Assembly: GCA_016124895.1 (NCBI GenBank)
Contig: WGMU01000093.1
Span: 1-64,000 of the forward strand
Reading direction: 5' to 3'
Source: a bacterium
GTDB taxonomy: Bacteria > Planctomycetota > Planctomycetia > Planctomycetales > Planctomycetaceae
DNA: 64,000 nt
A program made the position numbers and the translations under genes. Under the pieces are notes generated by a model. That model worked only from the letters and a program-made list of their open reading frames with translations, searched no databases and was not told the DNA's origin. Shown here piece by piece: positions 57,470 through 64,000 of this stretch (position 1 is the stretch's first letter; the number at the start of each line of letters is the position of its first letter).

Positions 57470-60151
57470 TCAGGCGTACTGAGGATCGACCTTTTCTGGA
57501 TCGATCTCGAGTTCTGCCAGAATCTGTGGCAGACGTTTCTCATCGAAGCACTTCTGCCGGGCGAGTGCTGCCAGCGTCGCGTACACGACGCATTCGGCAT
57601 CGATTTCGAAGTGACGCCGCAACTGCTTCCGCGTGTCCGAGCGACCGAAGCCGTCGGTGCCCAGCACGTCGTACTGGCCGGGAATCCATTTGCGAATCTG
57701 ATCGGCGACCAGTCGCACGTTGTCGCTTGACGAAATGAACGGACCGTCGATACCAGCCAGCGATTGCTGCAGAAAGCTGGTCTTCGGCTTCTCGCCCGGA
57801 TGCAGTCGATTCCAGCGTTCGACACCGGCACATTCGCGGGCCAGTTCCGAGCAGCTGGTGACGCTCCAGACGTCCGTGCCGATGCCGAACTGCGAAGCCA
57901 GAATGTCCTGAGCCCGCAGGACTTCGTTGAGGATCGTGCCGCTGCCGAACAGTTGCGGCCGCTTCTTCTGCTTACTGTCCGTCGACTCGGTCGACCTCAG
58001 TTTGTAGATGCCCTTGAGGATGCCTTCGTGCGAGCCAGCCGGCATCGGCGCCATCTGGTAGTCTTCGTTGTAAACACTGACGTAGTAAATCAGACATTCG
58101 TCGTCCTGATACATTCGCTTCAGGCCGTCCTGCAGAATCGCGATCAGCTCGTATCCGTAAGCCGGGTCGTACGCGACGCAGTTGGGAACGGTTGTCGCCA
58201 TCAACTGACTGTGCCCGTCTTCGTGCTGCAGCCCTTCGCCGTTGAGCGTCGTGCGTCCGGAAGTGCCGCCGATCAGAAAGCCCTTGGCTCGCGAATCGGC
58301 CGCGCACCAGATCAGATCGCCGACGCGCTGGAAGCCGAACATCGAGTAGAAGATATACATCGGGACCATATTGACCCCGAGGTTCGAGTACGCACAGCCA
58401 GCCGCGATGAACGACGACAGCGCGCCGGCTTCGTTAATGCCTTCTTCAAGGATCTGTCCGTCCTTCGCCTCGCGATAGTACATCTGAATGTGGCGGTCGA
58501 CGGGTTCATAAAGCTGCCCCTTGCTGGCGTAAATACCAGCCTGACGGAACAGCCCTTCCATCCCAAAGGTGCGGGCTTCGTCGGGGATGATCGGAACCAG
58601 GCGGTCACCGATCGCCTTGTTCTTCAGCAGGAAGCCGAGGAACTGCCCGAAAACGCCGGTCGTCGAGCCGGTTTTTCCTTCGAGCCGTTTATTGTGAAAG
58701 TCAATGCACTCTTCAAACGGCGGGATGTCGAGCCGCTCGGTCGTCGGACGCCGTGCCGGCAGCGAACCGCCGAGTGCCGCACGCCGCTCCTGGAGATACT
58801 TGATCTCCGAACTGTCTTCATCCGGCCGGTAAAGGTCGATGTCCTCAACATCCTCATCGCTGACCGGGATGCCGAAGCGGTTGCGGAACTCCTTCAGTTC
58901 CTGCTCGTTTGCCTTCTTGACGTTGTGGGCGACGTTGCGGCCCTCACCGGCTTCGCCGAGCCCGTATCCCTTGATCGTCTTCGCGAGGATGACTGTCGGC
59001 GAGCCTGTGTGGTCCATCGCCGCCTTGTACGCAGAGTAGACCTTCAGCGGGTCGTGCCCGCCGCGGTTCAGCTTCTCAAGCTGGTCGTCCGAGTAGTTCT
59101 CGACGAGCTTCTTCAGTTCCGGCGAGTTGAAGAAGTGCTCGCGGATGTAGGCACCGGATTCGACCGAGTATTTCTGGTACTGACCGTCGACGACTTCGCC
59201 CATCCGCCGGACCAGATGACCGTCTTCGTCCTTCTGCAGCAGTTCGTCCCAGAGGTTGCCCCAGATCACCTTGATCACGTTCCAGCCGGCGCCGCGGAAT
59301 GCCGCTTCCAGTTCCTGAATGATCTTGCCGTTGCCGCGCACCGGGCCGTCGAGCCGCTGCAGGTTGCAGTTGACGACGAACGTCAGGTTGTCGAGGTTTT
59401 CCCGCGAGGCCAGCGTCAGAGCACCGAGCGACTCCGGCTCGTCAATTTCGCCGTCGCCGAGGAAGGCCCACACGTTCGACTTCGAGGTGTCCAGCAGGCC
59501 ACGGTGCTCCATGTAGCGCAGAAAGCGGGCCTGATAGATCGCCGTGATCGGGCCGAGCCCCATCGAGACGGTCGGGAACTGCCAGAAGTCGGGCATCAGC
59601 CACGGATGCGGATACGACGAAAGGCCGACGCCACGCGGCAGTTCGCGTCGAAAGTGCAACAACTGGTCTTCGCTCAAGCGTCCTTCCATGAACGCTCGCG
59701 AGTAAACTCCCGGCGACGAGTGCCCCTGAAAGTAGACCAGGTCGCCTGTATGGTCGTCCGTCCGTGCGTGAAAAAAGTGGTTGAAGCCGATTTCGTACAG
59801 CGTTGCACAGGACGCAAATGTCGAAATGTGGCCACCGACGCCGTCGTAGTCGTGATTCGCCCGGACAACCATCGCGGCGGCGTTCCACCGGATGATGCTT
59901 TTGATGCGGCGTTCGAGTTCCCGATTACCGGGAAACGGCGGCTGGTCCTGCGTGGGAATCGTGTTGATATAGGGCGTGTTGGCGGTAAACGGCAGGTGGA
60001 CACCGCGCTGATACGCACGCTCCTGCAGCAGCGTCAGCATCGCCTGAACTTTTTCGCGCCCATAGCGGTGCAGCAGGTCGTCGAGAGACTCGAACCACTC
60101 GTCAAGCTCATCCGGTTCGAACCCGGCCGCGGGATTCTTGAAGTCGGTCAT
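57470..60151 (-). CDS. aceE: Pyruvate dehydrogenase E1, homodimeric type
   Basis: 893 residues, near the E. coli AceE length, ATG at 60151. It decarboxylates pyruvate with thiamine diphosphate and transfers acetyl to E2. Seen: NHDYDGVGGHISTFASCATL, GLSSYPHPWLMPDFWQFPTV, ThDP motif GDGEIDEPESLGALTLASRE...NLTFVVNCNLQRLDG, GLGEAGEGRNVAHNVKK and the C-terminal half with GTSGRTTLNGEGLQHEDGHS. Upstream of aceF with a 278-base gap containing a dispersed repeat. Confidence 0.97.
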   Translation of the reverse strand: MTDFKNPAAGFEPDELDEWFESLDDLLHRYGREKVQAMLTLLQERAYQRGVHLPFTANTPYINTIPTQDQPPFPGNRELERRIKSIIRWNAAAMVVRANHDYDGVGGHISTFASCATLYEIGFNHFFHARTDDHTGDLVYFQGHSSPGVYSRAFMEGRLSEDQLLHFRRELPRGVGLSSYPHPWLMPDFWQFPTVSMGLGPITAIYQARFLRYMEHRGLLDTSKSNVWAFLGDGEIDEPESLGALTLASRENLDNLTFVVNCNLQRLDGPVRGNGKIIQELEAAFRGAGWNVIKVIWGNLWDELLQKDEDGHLVRRMGEVVDGQYQKYSVESGAYIREHFFNSPELKKLVENYSDDQLEKLNRGGHDPLKVYSAYKAAMDHTGSPTVILAKTIKGYGLGEAGEGRNVAHNVKKANEQELKEFRNRFGIPVSDEDVEDIDLYRPDEDSSEIKYLQERRAALGGSLPARRPTTERLDIPPFEECIDFHNKRLEGKTGSTTGVFGQFLGFLLKNKAIGDRLVPIIPDEARTFGMEGLFRQAGIYASKGQLYEPVDRHIQMYYREAKDGQILEEGINEAGALSSFIAAGCAYSNLGVNMVPMYIFYSMFGFQRVGDLIWCAADSRAKGFLIGGTSGRTTLNGEGLQHEDGHSQLMATTVPNCVAYDPAYGYELIAILQDGLKRMYQDDECLIYYVSVYNEDYQMAPMPAGSHEGILKGIYKLRSTESTDSKQKKRPQLFGSGTILNEVLRAQDILASQFGIGTDVWSVTSCSELARECAGVERWNRLHPGEKPKTSFLQQSLAGIDGPFISSSDNVRLVADQIRKWIPGQYDVLGTDGFGRSDTRKQLRRHFEIDAECVVYATLAALARQKCFDEKRLPQILAELEIDPEKVDPQYA

Positions 60152-60589
60152 CGGTAGTCTGATTCAGTTCTGAAAGAGAGTACGAGCCACTCGACACTGA
60201 CGGGGCGCTCGGAGGCTGAGTCCCGGCCGGCGGTGGCGTCATCGTTCGTCAGTGAACGCTCAGCCGTGAGCGCGTGGAAACAGCCGAGGCAAGTGAGGAA
60301 AATCAGCGGAACTTGCTCAAATCGAAGGGATTATGGCAGTCTCCAGGTACCCCGGCAACCAACTCCCCGACCCGCCCATTAACGTCCCGGGATCGGCCGA
60401 AGACCGCCCCCGGTCATTCGCTTCAGGCCGGACAGTCTGCCCGGCGCAGAGTCTGGCAGAGGCCGTTCGGAGTTGTCGGCGACCTTGTGAAGAGTTAGTT
60501 TTTTGATTATTCAAAAACTTCATTTTGCCCGATCAAGTCGGCCCGGCCAGATTCGCCAGCGGATGTCAGAAACTTCAGGAACTTTTGCT
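60152..60589. other. Divergent promoter region (aceE / metal ABC operon)
   Basis: 438 bases. The right part holds a strikingly AT-rich patch (60495-60530) in an otherwise GC-rich region, described as the next entry. The promoter of aceE must lie in the left part. A putative TTGTGA -35-like hexamer at 60485-60490 precedes the AT patch. I see no gene. Confidence 0.5.
60500..60517 (+). promoter_or_regulatory. AT-rich dyad, candidate metalloregulator operator
   Basis: TTTTTGA-TTAT-TCAAAAA, a perfect 7-bp dyad with a 4-base spacer, lies 73 bases before the start of the metal-binding protein gene. Its location and symmetry are those of an operator for MntR/DtxR- or Fur-like repressors, but the sequence does not match a consensus that I can confirm. 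Confidence 0.4.
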
Positions 60590-61648
60590 ATGGCAACGTG
60601 TTACGGCCGATCTCGGGTGTCGGGAAAACTGTGCCTGATGCTGGCTGGACTGCTGACGCTCAGTGGGTGCGGGAGCCAGTCGGGATCAGAGATTGTCACG
60701 ACGACCGGAATGGTCTCGGATATTGTCCGCGTTGTCGCTGGCGACCGGCTGAAAGTCGATGGCCTGATCGGCGAGGGCGTCGATCCTCACCTGTTTACAC
60801 CGGGCCGGCGGGACGTCGAGCAGTTGATGGCCGCTCCGATTGTCATCTATTCGGGGCTGCATCTCGAAGGACGCATGCAGCAGCAGTTCGAGCAGCTTCG
60901 AGAGCGATCGACCAGCGACAGGCTGGTGTTTGCTGTTACGGATGGCCTCGACCACGGAACACTGCAGTTTGACCCGAAGTTCGAGGGGCATCCGGACCCG
61001 CATGTCTGGATGGACGTTTCGCGATGGAGCCAGTGCGTGCAGTATATCGCTGAGCAACTGGCCGAGCGTGACAGCGCATCGCGCGCGGTCTTCGAGGCGA
61101 ATGCGGCGGCGTACTGCGAGCAACTCAGCCAGCTCGACGACTATATCCGCGAGATCATCGCCAGCATTCCCGAGTCGCAGCGGTATCTGGTGACCGCTCA
61201 CGACGCGTTCGAGTATTTCGCCGAGGCGTACGGCATTCAGGTACGATCGATTCAGGGCATCTCGACCGACTCGCAGGCGGCGATCGCGGACGTCAATGCG
61301 TTGGTCGCGTTCATTGTCGAGAAGCAGATCCCGGCGATCTTCGTCGAATCGAGCGTACCGGAAAAAAATATCCGGGCCGTAATTGAAGGCTGTGCGGACC
61401 GCGGCTGGGGCGTGAGCATCGGCGGCGAACTCTTCTCCGACGCAATGGGGGCTCCCGGCACGTACGAGGGAACCTATATCGGTATGATGGATCACAACGC
61501 GACGAAGATCGCACGAGCCCTCGGCGGCCAGGCTCCCGAAGGCGGCTGGCAGGGAAAGCTGGCTGAGGGCGGAGGGGCGAGAGCTGAGCGTCAGAGGACA
61601 GGCGACGGGAAACCTGCAGCGGCGAATGTTGCCGAGTCCTCAGAATAG
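60590..61648 (+). CDS. Metal ABC transporter substrate-binding lipoprotein (TroA/ZnuA-like)
   Basis: 352 residues from the ATG at 60590 (AGGA 9 bases upstream); an ATG at 60563 is in frame. Signal peptide with a lipobox LLTLSGC, so a lipoprotein. The metal-ligand pattern of the cluster A-I family is visible: His67 (DPHLFTP), His138 (DPHVWMDV), His204 (TAHDAFEYF), Asp284 (LFSDAMG). Three His and one Asp are as in TroA, which binds Zn and Mn. The sequence cannot decide between Mn, Zn and Fe. First gene of the operon. The C-terminal tail is low-complexity. Confidence 0.92.
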   Translation: MATCYGRSRVSGKLCLMLAGLLTLSGCGSQSGSEIVTTTGMVSDIVRVVAGDRLKVDGLIGEGVDPHLFTPGRRDVEQLMAAPIVIYSGLHLEGRMQQQFEQLRERSTSDRLVFAVTDGLDHGTLQFDPKFEGHPDPHVWMDVSRWSQCVQYIAEQLAERDSASRAVFEANAAAYCEQLSQLDDYIREIIASIPESQRYLVTAHDAFEYFAEAYGIQVRSIQGISTDSQAAIADVNALVAFIVEKQIPAIFVESSVPEKNIRAVIEGCADRGWGVSIGGELFSDAMGAPGTYEGTYIGMMDHNATKIARALGGQAPEGGWQGKLAEGGGARAERQRTGDGKPAAANVAESSE

Positions 61649-61662
61649 TCAGCGAGCCATTC

Positions 61663-62568
61663 ATGTCAGAGCATCCCGCAAACCTCAACATTCCGGCCAG
61701 TCCGTCTTCACCGGCCGAGTCTGCCGCTGGCTCACTGCCTTCGATGCTCGACCAGCCCGCACTCGCCCCTCAGCGTTCGCCCCTCAGCGGGGAAGAACAC
61801 CCCGCGACGTGTCCGCTCTCGATCCATGACATGACCGTCGCGTATCACCGCAAGCCCGTGCTGTGGGGCATCGACTACAACGCTCCGCCGGGTAAGCTGA
61901 TCGCGATCGTCGGGCCGAACGGCGCCGGCAAGAGCACGCTGATCAAAGCCGTGCTGAATCTCGTCCCGAAGATTTCCGGCGAAGCGATGTTCTTCGGCGA
62001 GCCTTACCGCAGGCAGCGTGGCCGCGTCGGTTACGTGCCGCAGCGGAGTTCCGTCGACTGGGACTTCCCGGTCAACGCGCTCGACGTCGTCACGATGGGG
62101 CTGTATCGCCAGATCGGCTGGTTCCGGCCGGTCACAAAAAAGTGGCGGCAGCGGGCCATGCGGGCTTTGGTCCGGGTGGGAATGCAGGACTTCGCGCGAC
62201 GGCAGATCAGTCAGCTTTCCGGCGGGCAGCAGCAGCGAGTGTTCCTCGCGCGGGCACTCACTCAGGACGCGGACTTTTATCTGATGGACGAACCGTTCGC
62301 CGGCGTCGACGCGGCGACCGAACGAGCGATCGTCGATGTGCTCCGCGATCTGCGCTCCAGCGGCCGAACGGCCATGGTCGTCCATCACGACCTGCAGACA
62401 GTGCCGGAATACTTCGACGAAGTGCTGCTGCTCAACCTGCGACTCATTGCGAGCGGCCCGGTCTCGGAAGTCTTCACCCCGGAAAATCTGCGCGCGACCT
62501 ACGGCGGCAAGCTTGCTCTGCTGGATCAGGTCGGGCATCGGATGACGATGTCGGGAGAGAAGGGATGA
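61663..62568 (+). CDS. Metal ABC transporter ATP-binding protein
   Basis: 301 residues, ATG at 61663, 14 bases after the preceding gene. The Walker [21 protein letters not shown] (near 82-100), Q-loop [23 protein letters not shown] signature [18 protein letters not shown], Walker [12 protein letters not shown] and switch HHD are all present. The first 50 residues are an added, Pro/Ser-rich extension. [13 protein letters not shown] is the pattern of the manganese/zinc/iron family (MntB/ZnuC/TroB). Its stop overlaps the ATG of the permease gene (ATGA). Confidence 0.95.
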   Translation: MSEHPANLNIPASPSSPAESAAGSLPSMLDQPALAPQRSPLSGEEHPATCPLSIHDMTVAYHRKPVLWGIDYNAPPGKLIAIVGPNGAGKSTLIKAVLNLVPKISGEAMFFGEPYRRQRGRVGYVPQRSSVDWDFPVNALDVVTMGLYRQIGWFRPVTKKWRQRAMRALVRVGMQDFARRQISQLSGGQQQRVFLARALTQDADFYLMDEPFAGVDAATERAIVDVLRDLRSSGRTAMVVHHDLQTVPEYFDEVLLLNLRLIASGPVSEVFTPENLRATYGGKLALLDQVGHRMTMSGEKG

Positions 62569-64000
62569 CTGCCCGCCAGCAATTCACTCGGCGAACGATT
62601 GTTTGTGTCGCGGCCATTCTGTTGAGCGTTCCTGCCGGGACACCCGCGACGGCAGCCGAGTCAGACAGCGGTACGCTGCTGCGCGTCCTCACGCTGCAGG
62701 ATTACAACACCCGCGTTGTGCTGTCAGGGACTCTGCTTCTGGGCGTGACAGCCGGACTGGTCGGAACGTTTACGCTGCTGCGGCGGCAGGCGCTTGTCGG
62801 CGACGTCGTCAGCCATGCCGCGCTGCCTGGCGTTGCGGTCGCGTTTCTCGCGGGAGAACTTACCGCGCCGGGCAGTGGCCGTTCACTCGGCTGGCTGCTG
62901 ATGGGAGCGGCTCTGTCGGGCACGCTGGCTGTCATCGCGATCAGCCTGCTGCGTCGCTTTACTCCGATCCGTCCCGACGCCGCGCTGGCGGCTGTGCTCG
63001 GAGTGTTCTTCGGACTGGGAACGGCCCTCTTCAAGACGGTACAGGAACTGCCGTCGGGAAATCAGGCGGGACTGCAGACGATGATCCTCGGGTCAGCCGC
63101 GACGATGACGGCCGGCGACGTACGTCTGATCGCAACCGCCGCGGTCGTCACTCTGCTCGTCACGCTGTTCCTGTTTAAAGAACTGTCGATTCTGTGTTTC
63201 GACGAGCAGACCGCCGCCGCGCAGGGCTGGCCGGTGCTGCTGCTCGATCTGTGTCTGACCGGGCTGGTCGTCGCCGTCACGGTCATCGGCCTGCAGAGTG
63301 TCGGCATTCTGATGGTCGCTCTGCTGATTACCCCGCCGTCGGCCGCGCGGTTCTGGACGGACCGACTGAGTCGCATGGCTGTCCTGGCCATTGTGATCGG
63401 CGGCTGCAGTGCCGTCGCCGGATGCCTCGTCAGCGCGACCGTGCCGAAGCTCGCGGGCGGCCCGACGATTGTTCTGGCGGGCAGTCTGTGCTTTGGCGTG
63501 AGTCTGCTGTTCGGCACTGAGCGGGGCCTGCTGCTGAAATGGCTGCGGCAGCGCCGAAACACGAATCGCATCGGCCGCGACGATCTGATCCGCGCGATGT
63601 TCGAGATTGTCGAGTCGCGAATTGCACAGGTCGATGAACCGTCAGCGAAGAACCTGTCAGCGATCGCCGTTCAGACCGACGAACTGCTGGGCAAACGCCA
63701 CTGGTCGCGGCAGCGGCTGCTGGGCCTGATCGCTCGCGCGGAACGCGACGCGATGATCCGCATGGACTCCGATTCCGGCTGGCGATTCACTCGCGACGGA
63801 GCCCGCATCGCGCGCGACACGGTCCGCAATCACCGCCTGTGGGAACTGTATCTGATCACGCACGCGCATATTCCTCCGAGCCATGTCGACCGTGACGCCG
63901 ACTTCAGTGAACACGGCCTCGACCCGCAGGCGGTTGAAGAACTCGAACAACTGCTGGCTCAGAAGGCGGCGAGCGGGGTACCGCCGAGCCCGCATCCGGT
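62565..64000 (+). CDS. Metal ABC permease fused to an MntR/DtxR-like regulator (3' end cut by window)
   Basis: The frame opens at the ATG at 62565 (ATGA overlap with the ATPase gene) and is still open at 64000, 478 codons. Residues 1-33 resemble a signal peptide ([20 protein letters not shown]). Residues 45-330 are an ABC-3 permease: [75 protein letters not shown]. From about residue 335 the sequence is MntR-like: [14 protein letters not shown], a winged helix-turn-helix ([27 protein letters not shown]), then [10 protein letters not shown] and DFSEHGLD. Metal-ligand equivalents Asp340, His423, Asp446, Glu449 and His450 are visible; the MntR Glu11 equivalent appears to be Arg. A stand-alone regulator is not encoded in the visible part. 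Confidence 0.9.
   Translation, partial: MTARQQFTRRTIVCVAAILLSVPAGTPATAAESDSGTLLRVLTLQDYNTRVVLSGTLLLGVTAGLVGTFTLLRRQALVGDVVSHAALPGVAVAFLAGELTAPGSGRSLGWLLMGAALSGTLAVIAISLLRRFTPIRPDAALAAVLGVFFGLGTALFKTVQELPSGNQAGLQTMILGSAATMTAGDVRLIATAAVVTLLVTLFLFKELSILCFDEQTAAAQGWPVLLLDLCLTGLVVAVTVIGLQSVGILMVALLITPPSAARFWTDRLSRMAVLAIVIGGCSAVAGCLVSATVPKLAGGPTIVLAGSLCFGVSLLFGTERGLLLKWLRQRRNTNRIGRDDLIRAMFEIVESRIAQVDEPSAKNLSAIAVQTDELLGKRHWSRQRLLGLIARAERDAMIRMDSDSGWRFTRDGARIARDTVRNHRLWELYLITHAHIPPSHVDRDADFSEHGLDPQAVEELEQLLAQKAASGVPPSPHP

Noticed and set aside
57764-60157. A 797-codon open frame on the plus strand opposite aceE
   Set aside because: It mirrors aceE exactly, is rich in Arg/Val/Asp typical of antisense of GC-rich genes, and has no family match. 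The minus-strand aceE is unmistakable.

Overview
The window reads as a chromosomal segment of a planctomycete (order Planctomycetales or close kin). The reasons are three DUF1501 proteins, a DUF1549/DUF1553 protein, PVC-type dehydrogenase-like and PQQ-type propeller proteins, a Tat-type Gfo/Idh/MocA oxidoreductase and high GC. It also carries peptidoglycan genes, and many intergenic inverted repeats. I found no rRNA, tRNA, CRISPR array, integrase or intact insertion sequence, so it looks like ordinary chromosome with some eroded spots. Family names come from motif recognition by eye; no database search was run.

Layout. 1-6.7 kb: a dehydrogenase-like gene cut by the left edge, a repeat-rich gap with an eroded FAD-oxidoreductase remnant, an unrecognised exported protein, then guaB with a hairpin-rich leader, overlapped by a small secreted-protein gene. 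7-15 kb: a large FHA protein, a DUF1992 protein, and a DUF1549/1553 - DUF1501 - propeller trio. 15-22.7 kb: an Hsp70 with a C-terminal zinc ribbon, an STN-domain protein, a small membrane protein, a PIG-L deacetylase coupled to an exported protein, a GNAT acetyltransferase and a kelch mutarotase-like protein. 22.9-35 kb: a hybrid histidine kinase containing a whole phosphorelay, a DEAD-box helicase divergent from gyrA, a tandem UspA protein and a biosynthetic acetolactate synthase.

35-52 kb: an unknown membrane protein, PQQ-like propellers, a double ABC-2 type permease behind a CxxC secreted protein, an M13 peptidase, two more DUF1501 proteins, a TadE-like pseudopilin, a Gfo/Idh/MocA oxidoreductase and a secreted metallo-beta-lactamase fold protein. 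52-60 kb: murC-murB-ddl, a reduced division/cell-wall cluster, converging on pyruvate dehydrogenase E1 (aceE) and E2 (aceF). 60.5-64 kb: a TroA/ZnuA-type metal ABC operon.

The most interesting item is at the right edge. The metal permease continues without a break into an MntR/DtxR-like regulator domain with a winged helix and most metal-ligand positions retained. It lies in one operon with its binding protein and ATPase, downstream of an AT-rich dyad. Other points worth checking are the guaB leader, a GyrA with unusual quinolone-pocket residues and a second GyrA-box, and several dispersed intergenic repeat families, including a perfect 33-bp inverted repeat and a roughly 100-bp repeat present twice.
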